From Arcticimaribacter sp965277835 (GTDB lineage Bacteria; Bacteroidota; Bacteroidia; Flavobacteriales; Flavobacteriaceae), in NCBI GenBank assembly GCA_965277835.1, contig OZ255841.1, forward strand, positions 2,046,001-2,110,000: a DNA stretch of 64,000 nt. The letters are read 5' to 3'. The notes below the pieces were generated by a model, which saw only the letters and a program-made list of their open reading frames with translations, was not told the DNA's origin and made no database searches. Each line of letters begins with the position of its first letter. The stretch's first letter is position 1. Below are positions 1 to 8,550 of this stretch, piece after piece. A program made the translations under genes and the position numbers.

Positions 1-1174
1 CTGTAAAATAACAATATAGCGTAACCAAGGTCATTACTAAAGAGAATACCAAAACAGAATGAATTACCCAGCGTTCTAATTTCCAAGCATTTAAGCTTTT
101 GTCTGAATGTTGTCTATAAGGGTCACCCAAAGTTTCGGCTAATCCTCCGCAACCACAAACCCAACTGCAATACCATCTCTTGCCAAAGAAGTACACCATT
201 ACGGGTACTATTACAAGCGTTAGAACAATTCCCCAAACTAAAATAAAAAGACCAATACCACCGCTCTTTGCTAAGCTTTTTAAGTTCCACTCAAAGAAAA
301 AATCATAGTCTAAGGGGAATGCATTTTTAAAATCATATCCAGGCATTTGCAGGCTGGTCATTATTTCTGGAATTAAAAAAGCAACTACGATTTGGAAGAA
401 TAACACTGAGGTTGTTCGTATGACTTGGTATTTGTTATGTCTATATTTTATATACATTCTAGTTCCCATAACAATCATAAGAACACAGTATAAGAACCCA
501 TAAACAAACCATTGACTTGCAGCACCCCCATTTAAGGAAATACTGACTGGGTCTAAAATGAACGTCCAGTTAACTACATAATCTGGCATAAAATATAATA
601 GTAAATAAAACCCAACTAGATAGATAAAGACGAGCCAGGCAATCCAACCGCGATTGGTTGCAGATTCTAAGTAGATGCCATTGTTTTTTATCCCAGGTTT
701 ACCTAGTAGAATGACATTAGGTAAAATAAACATTAACGCACCAATAATTCCTAAGCCAAAGGTAAGCCACCATGCCATACCAGAATTAGTTCTAGTAAAA
801 CCAGACCCCGCTTCTTTAGCTAGAGCAAAGCTTAGGGAATGAGGTTTTCCGTAGATTTTATATTTATATTGTTTACTTCTTTCTGCCCAGTTTTTTTCTT
901 TACTGTATTTTTTAATTAATTGGTTATGATGCTCATTAGAAGCTTTATAAGCGTTTCTAACGCGTTTAGAAAAGTCAAAAATATTTAGTTTTTCATTTGT
1001 AACTACTGCTTTTGAAAGTTCCGTTTTAATTACATCGCTTTTATACCCTTTTTGTTCAATAAAAGAATCTAACTCTGCTTGAGATAAATTAAACGAACCT
1101 GAAAAAATAGATCCAGTAAACATAGCTAGCCCTATCAAAAATATAACTAATCCTGTTTGTTTTATTGCTTTCAT
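1..1174 (-). CDS. Membrane polyferredoxin-like 4Fe-4S protein (NosR/NapH type), C-terminus cut by the window edge
   Basis: An open frame starts at the ATG at 1174-1172 and runs off the left edge, giving about 391 residues. It begins with an uncleaved or signal-like hydrophobic segment (residues 1-24). A polar stretch of about 100 residues follows, then at least five hydrophobic segments. After the last complete hydrophobic segments comes a cysteine motif, C336-S-W-V-C340-G-C342-G-G, followed by LAETLGDP. That motif is typical of inner-membrane polyferredoxins that pass electrons across the membrane (Fer4_5 type). The remaining ferredoxin cysteines would lie beyond the window edge. The FAD/NAD(P) oxidoreductase stops 5 bases upstream of this start, so the two are almost certainly co-transcribed, which suggests a flavin-to-Fe-S electron chain. 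The substrate is unknown. The family assignment is good; the role is inference. Confidence 0.8.
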   Translation of the reverse strand, partial: MKAIKQTGLVIFLIGLAMFTGSIFSGSFNLSQAELDSFIEQKGYKSDVIKTELSKAVVTNEKLNIFDFSKRVRNAYKASNEHHNQLIKKYSKEKNWAERSKQYKYKIYGKPHSLSFALAKEAGSGFTRTNSGMAWWLTFGLGIIGALMFILPNVILLGKPGIKNNGIYLESATNRGWIAWLVFIYLVGFYLLLYFMPDYVVNWTFILDPVSISLNGGAASQWFVYGFLYCVLMIVMGTRMYIKYRHNKYQVIRTTSVLFFQIVVAFLIPEIMTSLQMPGYDFKNAFPLDYDFFFEWNLKSLAKSGGIGLFILVWGIVLTLVIVPVMVYFFGKRWYCSWVCGCGGLAETLGDPYRQHSDKSLNAWKLERWVIHSVLVFSLVMTLVTLYCYFT

Positions 1175-1179
1175 ATTGT

Positions 1180-2514
1180 TTAAACTTTACTAAAAATTCG
1201 TTTCCAACTTTTTTTCTTTAACTGAATATTTGTGCCATTTTCTTCGTTGAATTTTGCTATAAGATCGGCTTCATGTAGCTTGTAAAATTCAGGGTCAAAA
1301 TTAGCGTCAGCTAAATGTTCTAAAACATATTCTATAGACTCATTATTAGACAACCATCTATCAAAAATTTCGTGTCGCATTCTAATCCCGAACGTATTTA
1401 TTCCTAAGAATTTTTTTGTGTTACGGTCATAGGCAATGGTAATAACTATATTTACATTAGTTGGTTCCCAAGAAAAATGAATTACGTTTTCTGCAGGCTG
1501 AGCCAATACTGTGCCGTAGGTCTGATATTCGATTTCAAAAAACTTGGCACTATTGAACCAATACCCAGGGTTATATGCTGTTTTGTTTCCTGTTAGTGTT
1601 TGGGCTAATGTTTCGCCCATCATACGCCCAGTGTACCAAACGGCTTCAATAGGTCTTCGTCCAGGGACAGGTTCTTGTTGTTCGGCACAATCTCCAATAG
1701 CATAAATGTCTTTATGGTTGGTTTCCAAAAATTTATTAACTAAGACCCCTCTATTAGTTGCTATTGGGGTGTCTTTAAGAAAATCAATATTAGGACGAAC
1801 ACCAGCAGTGAGCCCTACAAATTGACAGTCGATTAGTTCGCCTTTATCTGTTTTTATTGCTTTTACACGTCCGTTCTCGTCTGGCAAAATTTCATCTAAA
1901 CTAGTGTCTAGCCTAAGGTCAATGCCATTATCTAGAATATGGCGATTAATTAAAGACGACTCTGCTTGGGGTAACACATTGCCCCAAAAACTTTTTTCGC
2001 GCACTAAAAAGGTTGCTTTAATATGCCTAGCATGTAGCATTTCGGCAAGTTCAATACCAATTAGTCCTCCTCCTACAATTACGGCATGTTTAATGGTTGG
2101 GGTATAGTGTTCTAAACTTTCTAAATCTTGTTTAAAGTAAAGCCCCTGAACGCCTTTTAAATCTTGACCAGGCCAACCAAATTTATTTGGAGTAGAGCCC
2201 ACAGCTAATATCAATGAACTGTAAGATAGCACAGATTCGTCTGATAATGTAATTTGCTTTTTATCGGGATCTATTTGGGTAACGGTTTTTTGTAATAGGT
2301 CAAGTTTGTTTTTCTTCCAAAAATAATTTTCATAGGGCTGAGTTTGCTCAAACTTTAGATGCCCCATATACACATACATTAGGGCTGTTCTAGAAAAAAA
2401 ATGAGAGCTCTCTTTTGAAATAATTATAATTTGGGTTGAAGACCTTTTTCGAATATGTCGAGCGGCAGTTATACCTGAAATACCATTCCCGACAATAATA
2501 ATAGGATTGCTCAT
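1180..2514 (-). CDS. FAD-dependent NAD(P) oxidoreductase (rubredoxin/nitrite reductase-like)
   Basis: A 444-residue pyridine-nucleotide-disulphide oxidoreductase-fold protein. The first Rossmann motif is at the very N-terminus (G9-N-G11-I-S-G14), which decides the start at 2514; a start 57 bases upstream would add only a non-homologous hydrophobic tail. A second dinucleotide motif (VGGGLIGIELAE) lies near residues 147-158 and binds NAD(P). The FAD-binding YAIGDCAE motif lies near 270-276. No redox-active CxxC pair is visible between the motifs, so it resembles the rubredoxin-reductase and NirB groups rather than glutathione reductase. The gene sits 5 bases before the membrane Fe-S protein and probably feeds electrons to it. 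The physiological acceptor cannot be told from sequence. Confidence 0.85.
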   Translation of the reverse strand: MSNPIIIVGNGISGITAARHIRKRSSTQIIIISKESSHFFSRTALMYVYMGHLKFEQTQPYENYFWKKNKLDLLQKTVTQIDPDKKQITLSDESVLSYSSLILAVGSTPNKFGWPGQDLKGVQGLYFKQDLESLEHYTPTIKHAVIVGGGLIGIELAEMLHARHIKATFLVREKSFWGNVLPQAESSLINRHILDNGIDLRLDTSLDEILPDENGRVKAIKTDKGELIDCQFVGLTAGVRPNIDFLKDTPIATNRGVLVNKFLETNHKDIYAIGDCAEQQEPVPGRRPIEAVWYTGRMMGETLAQTLTGNKTAYNPGYWFNSAKFFEIEYQTYGTVLAQPAENVIHFSWEPTNVNIVITIAYDRNTKKFLGINTFGIRMRHEIFDRWLSNNESIEYVLEHLADANFDPEFYKLHEADLIAKFNEENGTNIQLKKKSWKRIFSKV

Positions 2515-2591
2515 AATTATAAAACTATAGGACAATATATAAAATATATTTAGGATTTTATTAACTTTCAAAAAAATAATAGTGATAGTTT

Positions 2592-3035
2592 ATGGATAAT
2601 AAAAAATGGGTATGTTTAGAGATACCTTTTAACATAGAACCTAAAAAAATTTGGAAAGTCCTTACTGAACCTAAGTTAACAGAGAAGTATATGTATAATT
2701 GCCAGCTGCACTCCGATTGGAAGGTCGGGGATGATGCTGTTTGGAAAGAACAAAAAGAAGACGGTACTTATATCGTTCATGTTCAGGCTAAAGTATTAGA
2801 ATATTCACCTTACACAAGGCTAAGGTTTTCTATTGAACATAAGGATAAAAAATATGGCTCGTGTAAATCGGAACTTAAATTTACTATTTCAGAAAAGGAC
2901 TCAGCCACAGTTTTGAAAATTGAGCAAGGCGATTTTTCTAAAATGCCTAAAGGCTTTCAGTTATATGAGGATACGCTTGCTGGTTGGAATTATGTGAAAG
3001 CCGATTTAATTAAAACTGTAGAAGAACTCACTTAG
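2592..3035 (+). CDS. SRPBCC/AHSA1-type ligand-binding protein
   Basis: 147 residues with no signal peptide. The layout is a START-like (Bet v 1) fold. It opens with a beta strand and helix (IPFNIEPKKIWKVLTEP), then a W-x(2)-G-D-x-A-V-W segment typical of AHSA1-domain proteins, then beta strands (VLEYSPYTRLRFSIEH, CKSELKFTI). It ends with the long helix (LAGWNYVKADLIKTVEEL) that closes the hydrophobic cavity. Members bind hydrophobic ligands or act in stress responses, and most bacterial ones have no known role. It is divergent from the oxidoreductase and followed 45 bases later by the YifB gene. No functional link to its neighbours is evident. Confidence 0.75.
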   Translation: MDNKKWVCLEIPFNIEPKKIWKVLTEPKLTEKYMYNCQLHSDWKVGDDAVWKEQKEDGTYIVHVQAKVLEYSPYTRLRFSIEHKDKKYGSCKSELKFTISEKDSATVLKIEQGDFSKMPKGFQLYEDTLAGWNYVKADLIKTVEELT

Positions 3036-3080
3036 GCTAACCAATAACCCTATTATAAACAATATTCAAATTAACTATTT

Positions 3081-4604
3081 ATGCTCGTTCAACTATATGG
3101 TAGTGCCGTTTATGGTATAGATGCCAACCTTATTACCATAGAAGTAAATATCGATAAGGGCATAGGCTACCACTTGGTGGGCTTGCCAGACAATGCGGTG
3201 AAAGAAAGCAATTTTCGTATTGCTGCTGCGCTTCAAAATATTGGGTATCGTTTACCTGGGAAAAAGATTACTATTAATATGGCTCCGGCAGATTTGCGAA
3301 AAGAAGGTTCGGCTTATGACTTGCCTTTGACCTTGGGTATTTTGGCAGCCTCGGAGCAAATAAAAACAGACATATTAAGCGACTATATTGTAATGGGCGA
3401 AATTGCCTTGGACGGTTCGTTGCGCCCCATAAAAGGAGCGTTGCCTATTGCTATTCAAGCCTTGAAAGATGGATTTAAAGGGTTTATTTTACCCGAAGAA
3501 AATGCAGAGGAAGCAGCAATTGTTAGTGGTGTCGATGTGTATGGGATGCCTAATTTGAACGCGGTTATCGATTTTTTTGAAGGCAAGAGTAAGGCTAACC
3601 CTATTGTGATAAACACACGCGAATTATTTGACAAGCAACTGAAATTTCCTGAACTTGATTTTGCCGATGTAAAAGGACAAGAAACGATTAAACGATGTAT
3701 GGAAATCGCAGCAGCAGGAGGGCATAATATTATTTTAATAGGACCCCCTGGGGCAGGGAAAACAATGTTGGCTAAACGTTTGCCTAGTATTTTACCTCCT
3801 ATGAGTTTGGCAGAAGCACTCGAAACCACAAAAATACATTCTGTTTTGGGTCGGGTAAAAGAACGAGGGCTGGTATCTACACGTCCTTTTCGTTCGCCTC
3901 ATCATACTATTTCCGATGTTGCTTTAGTCGGAGGGGGGCAATATCCACAACCAGGCGAAATTTCTTTGGCACACAATGGCGTTCTTTTTTTAGATGAACT
4001 CCCCGAGTTTAAACGTTCGGTTTTAGAAGTAATGCGACAACCGTTAGAGGATAGGGAAGTAACGATTTCAAGAGCAAAATTTACGGTTACTTATCCTAGT
4101 TCGTTTATGTTGGTAGCAAGCATGAACCCAAGCCCATCGGGGTACTTCCAAACGGGTACAGCTACGCCAATCGAAACACAACGTTATTTAAGTAAAGTTT
4201 CGGGACCCTTATTGGATAGAATTGATTTGCATATTGAAGTAGAGCCTGTGCCATTCGAGGAACTGTCCAAAAAGCGATTGTCCGAAGATTCAACTACTAT
4301 TCGTAAAAGAGTAACCCAAGCAAGAACAATTCAAAGTTTACGTTTTAAGGATAGCGAAACCATTCATTATAATGCACAAATGTCGTCTAAGCAAATTAGA
4401 GCCTATTGTAAATTAGACGACGAGGCACAAGGGTTGTTAAAAACGGCGATGAAAAAATTATCTTTATCGGCACGTGCCTACGACCGTATACTAAAAGTAG
4501 CCCGAACCATTGCCGATCTTGCTAACGCGGAAGATGTGTCTTCGGAGCATATCGCAGAAGCTATTCAGTATAGAAGTTTAGACCGCGAAGGTTGGATGGG
4601 GTAG
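3081..4604 (+). CDS. YifB/ComM-family Mg-chelatase-like AAA+ ATPase
   Basis: 507 residues, the usual length for the family. The N-terminal ChlI domain (about 20-165) holds the characteristic VGLPDNAVKES and NMAPADLRKEG segments. The AAA+ core has Walker A GPPGAGKT at residues 221-228 and Walker B LFLDELPEF near 300-308. A sensor region (ASMNPSPSGY) and a C-terminal helical Mg-chelatase domain (about 405-500, ending SLDREGW) follow. In proteobacteria ComM is a branch-migration helicase that helps natural transformation. That role is family knowledge and is not shown here, since no competence genes are adjacent. The start is fixed by the conserved N-terminus (VQLYGSAVYGIDA). Confidence 0.92.
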   Translation: MLVQLYGSAVYGIDANLITIEVNIDKGIGYHLVGLPDNAVKESNFRIAAALQNIGYRLPGKKITINMAPADLRKEGSAYDLPLTLGILAASEQIKTDILSDYIVMGEIALDGSLRPIKGALPIAIQALKDGFKGFILPEENAEEAAIVSGVDVYGMPNLNAVIDFFEGKSKANPIVINTRELFDKQLKFPELDFADVKGQETIKRCMEIAAAGGHNIILIGPPGAGKTMLAKRLPSILPPMSLAEALETTKIHSVLGRVKERGLVSTRPFRSPHHTISDVALVGGGQYPQPGEISLAHNGVLFLDELPEFKRSVLEVMRQPLEDREVTISRAKFTVTYPSSFMLVASMNPSPSGYFQTGTATPIETQRYLSKVSGPLLDRIDLHIEVEPVPFEELSKKRLSEDSTTIRKRVTQARTIQSLRFKDSETIHYNAQMSSKQIRAYCKLDDEAQGLLKTAMKKLSLSARAYDRILKVARTIADLANAEDVSSEHIAEAIQYRSLDREGWMG

Positions 4605-4659
4605 AGCAAGAGGTATAAATTTAAAAGTGTTATATGCCATTATATTTTAAAGAAACCTT

Positions 4660-5034
4660 ATGAAATACATTGTATTAAGTTTACTTTTTTTGACATTACT
4701 ATCTTGCAAGAAAACTAAAGAAACTGATAATTTGTGTAACACAAATTTATATACAGGGAAACTTGTTTTACAAGGGATATGCCTAAATTATGTAATAGAA
4801 GTAATGGACGCGAATTTTAATCAAGATTTAATTGTTAAAACATGGACAAATAATAATATAGTATATAATAATGTGTTTGCCTTGGCGAGTATATGCGATT
4901 TTCCAGAACACATAAAAGAGGGCGATACGTTTCGGTTTAGGGTTAGAACAGACCCTATAGAGCAAACGTGTGCTGTCTGTCTTGCATTTAGTCCAACACC
5001 AAATAAAAGATTACAAATAACTGTTTGTCAATAG
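4660..5034 (+). CDS. Small cysteine-rich lipoprotein of unknown function
   Basis: 124 residues. A short lipoprotein signal (MKYIVLSLLFLTLLSC) puts the lipidated cysteine at residue 16, followed by KKTKETD. The mature part carries six further cysteines, including a CAVC pair near the C-terminus, and looks mainly beta-stranded, with the pattern FPEHIKEGDTFRFRVRTD. I do not recognise a named family. It starts 55 bases after yifB and may be transcribed with it. A structural role in the envelope is possible, but there is no evidence for a particular activity. Confidence 0.65.
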   Translation: MKYIVLSLLFLTLLSCKKTKETDNLCNTNLYTGKLVLQGICLNYVIEVMDANFNQDLIVKTWTNNNIVYNNVFALASICDFPEHIKEGDTFRFRVRTDPIEQTCAVCLAFSPTPNKRLQITVCQ

Positions 5035-5135
5035 TTTTTGGTAGTAGCATATCATCTCAGTTAAATTTAAAGAGATAGATAAAAACAACTTTTTTCTTAC
5101 ATTTGAGAATAACAAAATTTAAAATATTATTTCAG

Positions 5136-5789
5136 ATGAAAAAATTACAATTAATACTACTGTTAGTTTTTATAAGTATTGGACTTAATGCACAAGTATA
5201 TAACTTCAATTCAGAAGAAGGCGGAAAGGTAGTTGTGCATAAAATTCTTAAAAATTCAAACTATATTATAGAGACTCAATATGAAAAAGACACCCATGTA
5301 TTTATAAGTACACGAGGAGGGTTTTACGAGCAAAATGGAGATGTAATTAAAGTTGCTTTTGAGTTTAATTCTAATTTTGCTAAAGACAGCCTAAAGGCTA
5401 TAGAGTTGGTTATGAAAGACTGGGACTTAAGTGCAGCGACCGCACAGGCTTATGAAGGACCATGGCTTATGGCTGGGCGTGTTAAGGAAGAAGGCGAAAG
5501 CAGAAGAGATATTACGCGCCCTAGAAAAACGCTAAAACTTTTGATAGACGGACATTTTCAATGGACGGCTTTTAATACCAGTACGTTTCAATTTTTTGGA
5601 GCAGGCGGAGGGACATATACTTCAAAAGAAGGCGATTATGTAGAGCATATTGAGTATTTTTCTAGAGATAATTCTAAATCTGGGAAGGTACTACCCTTTG
5701 AATATAAAATAAAAGGGAATGACTGGTACCATAAAGGGTTGAACAGTTCGGGAAAACCCATGCACGAAATTTGGACAAAGAGAAATTAG
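5136..5789 (+). CDS. Secreted protein of unknown function with signal peptide
   Basis: 217 residues from the ATG at 5136. An in-frame TTG 33 bases upstream would add MRITKFKILFQ in front of the signal peptide and is unlikely. The signal peptide is MKKLQLILLLVFISIGLNA, with probable cleavage before QVY. The mature protein is beta-rich. A GPWLMAGR segment near residue 120 is followed by LKLLIDGHFQWTAFNTST and FFGAGGGTYTSKEGDYVEHI, then WYHKGLNSSGKPMHEIW at the end. This pattern suggests a small eight-stranded barrel of the lipocalin-like/DUF4488 kind, common in Bacteroidetes; that is my inference from the pattern. It lies between an unknown lipoprotein and the oxoprolinase operon, and neither neighbour explains it. 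Confidence 0.65.
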   Translation: MKKLQLILLLVFISIGLNAQVYNFNSEEGGKVVVHKILKNSNYIIETQYEKDTHVFISTRGGFYEQNGDVIKVAFEFNSNFAKDSLKAIELVMKDWDLSAATAQAYEGPWLMAGRVKEEGESRRDITRPRKTLKLLIDGHFQWTAFNTSTFQFFGAGGGTYTSKEGDYVEHIEYFSRDNSKSGKVLPFEYKIKGNDWYHKGLNSSGKPMHEIWTKRN

Positions 5790-5896
5790 GTTTTAGCTTT
5801 AATTTTCTTCAACAAAGAAAGGAAATGCAAAGCCGTAAATAACGGATAATTAAGCAATTAGAATGAGATTAATTAGTTACCTTTCTTAAAAAAAAT

Positions 5897-7090
5897 ATGT
5901 CTTTTAAATTTAACGGGGGTCCTGGCATTATTATTACTGCCGCTTTTATAGGACCAGGCACACTTACTATATGCGTTTTAGCAGGAGTCCAAAATGGATT
6001 TTCTCTGTTGTGGGCTATGGTACTTTCAATTTTGATTACCATTATTATTCAAAATACCACAGCACGTATTAGTCATACCACACGAAAAGGATTGGCAGAA
6101 AGTTTGTTGCAACAGGCGTCTCATCCGATATTAAAATTCCTTTTAATCGTATTATTAATAAGTGCTGTTTTTTTAGGGAATAGTGCCTATGAAGCCGGAA
6201 ACCTTTCGGGGGCTTTAACAGGAATACAATCACTAACCCCTAGGGTTGATTATACGTTTGGCACAAATTTTTATTTTTTACCTCTTCTAATAGGTGCTTT
6301 GGTAGGGATACTCCTTTTGCTAGGCTCTCATAAGCTTTTAAAAAACATTTTGGTTTTTATAGTCTTGTTAATGAGTATTTCTTTTATAGTAACAGCACTA
6401 TTAACTAAGCCTAATTTAATAGACGTTTTTAAAGGATTGTTTATTCCAACGTTTAGTGCTAGCGACACATTAACTATTGTTGGTATTCTTGGAACTACTG
6501 TGGTTCCGTATAATTTATTTTTGCACGCTGCTTTGGTTAAAAAGGAATCATTTTCGTTAGAAACAATTAAATGGGATACTGTTATTGCAATTAGTTTAGG
6601 GGGATTGGTTTCTCTTTCTATTATGATATGTGCAGCTGCGCTTCAAGGACAAGAAATTAAATCTGCTGCTGATTTGGGACTTGCTTTAGCACCTTTATAC
6701 GGTAGTTTTGCGCCGACTTTAATGTCAGTAGGGTTATTTGCTGCAGGTATTACCTCGGCAATGACAGCTCCTATGGCAGCAGCTTATGTGGTTTGCGAGT
6801 GTTTTAAATGGGAGTCAAACTCAAACGGCTATAAGATAAGTGCTTTGGTTGTTCTTGCTACTGGAATCCTTTTTTCGTCTTTGAAGATTAACCCTATTGA
6901 GATTATCCGTTTTGCACAAATAACCAACGGTATTTTACTTCCTGTAGTGGGGCTGTTTATAATTATTCTTATAAATAACTCTAGGCTTATGCGAGGACAA
7001 ACGGCAGGCTTAAAATTAAACATTCTTTTATATTCAATAGAATTCTTCTTTTTATTTTTAGGAGTTAAAAGCCTTGGGATAATTTTTTAA
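5897..7090 (+). CDS. NRAMP-family-like transporter of the 5-oxoprolinase operon (YcsG type)
   Basis: 397 residues with about 11 hydrophobic segments and the NRAMP layout (GPG at 8-10 before the first unwound helix). The residues that bind metal in classical NRAMPs are changed. The helix-1 D-P-G-N is G19-P-G-T22, and the helix-6 M-P-x-N has V203 in place of methionine (VVPYN). The protein therefore may not carry divalent metals. It is one base upstream of pxpA and co-oriented with pxpB and pxpC. Bacillus subtilis has the comparable pair ycsF-ycsG beside kipI-kipA. Uptake of 5-oxoproline or a related compound is a reasonable inference. The family call is good; the substrate is unproven. Confidence 0.8.
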   Translation: MSFKFNGGPGIIITAAFIGPGTLTICVLAGVQNGFSLLWAMVLSILITIIIQNTTARISHTTRKGLAESLLQQASHPILKFLLIVLLISAVFLGNSAYEAGNLSGALTGIQSLTPRVDYTFGTNFYFLPLLIGALVGILLLLGSHKLLKNILVFIVLLMSISFIVTALLTKPNLIDVFKGLFIPTFSASDTLTIVGILGTTVVPYNLFLHAALVKKESFSLETIKWDTVIAISLGGLVSLSIMICAAALQGQEIKSAADLGLALAPLYGSFAPTLMSVGLFAAGITSAMTAPMAAAYVVCECFKWESNSNGYKISALVVLATGILFSSLKINPIEIIRFAQITNGILLPVVGLFIIILINNSRLMRGQTAGLKLNILLYSIEFFFLFLGVKSLGIIF

Positions 7091-7091
7091 A

Positions 7092-7826
7092 ATGAATTAT
7101 ATTGACTTGAATTGCGATATGGGTGAGGGAGTAAGCACAGATGCATTACTTATGCCTTATTTAAGTTCGTGTTCTATTGCTTGTGGAGGTCATTATGGTA
7201 ATGTAACCTCTATAAATGAAGCAATTTTGTTGGCTCAACAACATAACGTAAACGTTGGGGCGCATCCTAGTTATCCTGACCCTAAAAATTTTGGAAGGAA
7301 ATCAATAGAAATATCATCAGCCACTTTAAAACTAAGTATAGAAAGTCAATTGGAATTATTTATACGTTCTTGCAAGACCCTTCAAGTTGAGATGCACCAT
7401 ATAAAGCCTCATGGGGCATTATATAATGATATGTTTCATAATGCATCTGTCGTATCTGTTTTTTTAGACGTAATTAAAAGACTATCCCCTCATACTTATA
7501 TTTATTGTTCTCCCAATAGTGTATTAGAAAAAGAGGCGAATCGCATAGGGATAAAAACAAAAAGAGAAGGGTTTATGGATAGGGCATATACCACCAAAGG
7601 CAAATTAGTATCTCGAGAGATAGAAGGGGCAGTGTTGACAGATAAACATAAAATAGGGGAACAAGTGTTGTCAATTGTAAAGAATAAAGAAGTTAGGTCT
7701 GCCAGCGGACAAGTTGTACCTTTATCTGTTGAGACTTTGTGTTTGCATGGCGACAACACAAATGCATTAGCTATAATTCAGTATGTTAATGGGCTTTTAA
7801 AATCAAACTCAATTCATGTTTACTAA
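7092..7826 (+). CDS. pxpA: 5-oxoprolinase subunit A (LamB/YcsF family)
   Basis: 244 residues, the usual size. The N-terminus carries the family signature YIDLNCDMGEG, followed by CSIACGGHYGN near 30-40, NVGAHPSYPDP, and HIKPHGALYND near 105. These conserved Asp, His and Glu residues form the likely active site of this TIM-barrel-like protein. With PxpB and PxpC it forms the ATP-dependent 5-oxoprolinase that opens 5-oxo-L-proline (pyroglutamate) to L-glutamate in the cytosol. The stop overlaps the pxpB start by 11 bases, implying translational coupling. Confidence is high because all three subunits are present in order. Confidence 0.93.
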   Translation: MNYIDLNCDMGEGVSTDALLMPYLSSCSIACGGHYGNVTSINEAILLAQQHNVNVGAHPSYPDPKNFGRKSIEISSATLKLSIESQLELFIRSCKTLQVEMHHIKPHGALYNDMFHNASVVSVFLDVIKRLSPHTYIYCSPNSVLEKEANRIGIKTKREGFMDRAYTTKGKLVSREIEGAVLTDKHKIGEQVLSIVKNKEVRSASGQVVPLSVETLCLHGDNTNALAIIQYVNGLLKSNSIHVY

Positions 7827-8550
7827 ATCCGATATTGAATTTTCTGTACTTGGAACTATTTTAATTATAAATGTCCCTTTTCAGAAAGACCCCAAATTTT
7901 ATGTAGTACTATCAGCGTTATATAAATCTCTGAAGGATAATTTTCAGACCGATATACACGATATTACAAGCACGTTTAATAGTATTAATCTTTTCTTTAA
8001 GTCAGAGTTTAATGTTGCTGAACAATCGTTAAGGGTTTTAGATATTTTTGATAGTATTGATGTTACTGCTGAGAATAATAAAGAAGCAACGCTTTGGGAG
8101 ATTCCAGTATGTATGGATAAGGAGTATACAATTGATTTATATACGTTGTTTAAACAAGACCACGATAAAGTTAAATTGTATTTAGACCATTTTTTAAGTT
8201 TAGAATATCGTTTAGTATTCTATGGGTTTTTACCTGGGTTTGGTTATTTGAGCGGACTGCCAGATGAACTTAGTATTCCTCGAAAAACAACGCCCAATAG
8301 ATTAACTAAAAAAGGGAGTTTGGCAATTGGGGGGGAGCAAGTTGGTGTATATCCGCAAAACAGCCCTGGCGGGTGGCATGTTATTGGTAATTGCCCAATA
8401 CCGTGGATTGATTTTAAAAAAGACCCTCCAACGTTTATTGAAGTAGGCGACCGTGTGCGATTTGTTAAAATTTCAACGCAAGAGTTTAATAAAATAACAC
8501 AAGAACAAGGCAAGGGCAATACTCATTTTAATAAAGCTCTAAATGGTTGA
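7816..8550 (+). CDS. pxpB: 5-oxoprolinase subunit B (KipI/AHS1 family)
   Basis: 244 residues carrying the allophanate-hydrolase subunit 1 (AHS1) domain. The diagnostic stretch is near residues 135-195: YGFLPGFGYLSGLP, then IPRKTTPNRL, GSLAIGGEQVGVYPQ and SPGGWHVIGNCP. The domain forms the cyclophilin-like half of the PxpBC complex, which phosphorylates 5-oxoproline using ATP. In B. subtilis the homologue KipI was first described as an inhibitor of the sporulation kinase KinA. No sporulation genes occur here, so the metabolic role applies. The gene overlaps pxpA by 11 bases and pxpC by 8 bases. Confidence 0.93.
   Translation: MFTKSDIEFSVLGTILIINVPFQKDPKFYVVLSALYKSLKDNFQTDIHDITSTFNSINLFFKSEFNVAEQSLRVLDIFDSIDVTAENNKEATLWEIPVCMDKEYTIDLYTLFKQDHDKVKLYLDHFLSLEYRLVFYGFLPGFGYLSGLPDELSIPRKTTPNRLTKKGSLAIGGEQVGVYPQNSPGGWHVIGNCPIPWIDFKKDPPTFIEVGDRVRFVKISTQEFNKITQEQGKGNTHFNKALNG

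Noticed and set aside
3455..3829. A 124-residue minus-strand frame inside yifB
   Set aside because: It is a shadow of the conserved ATPase gene and shows no domain of its own.
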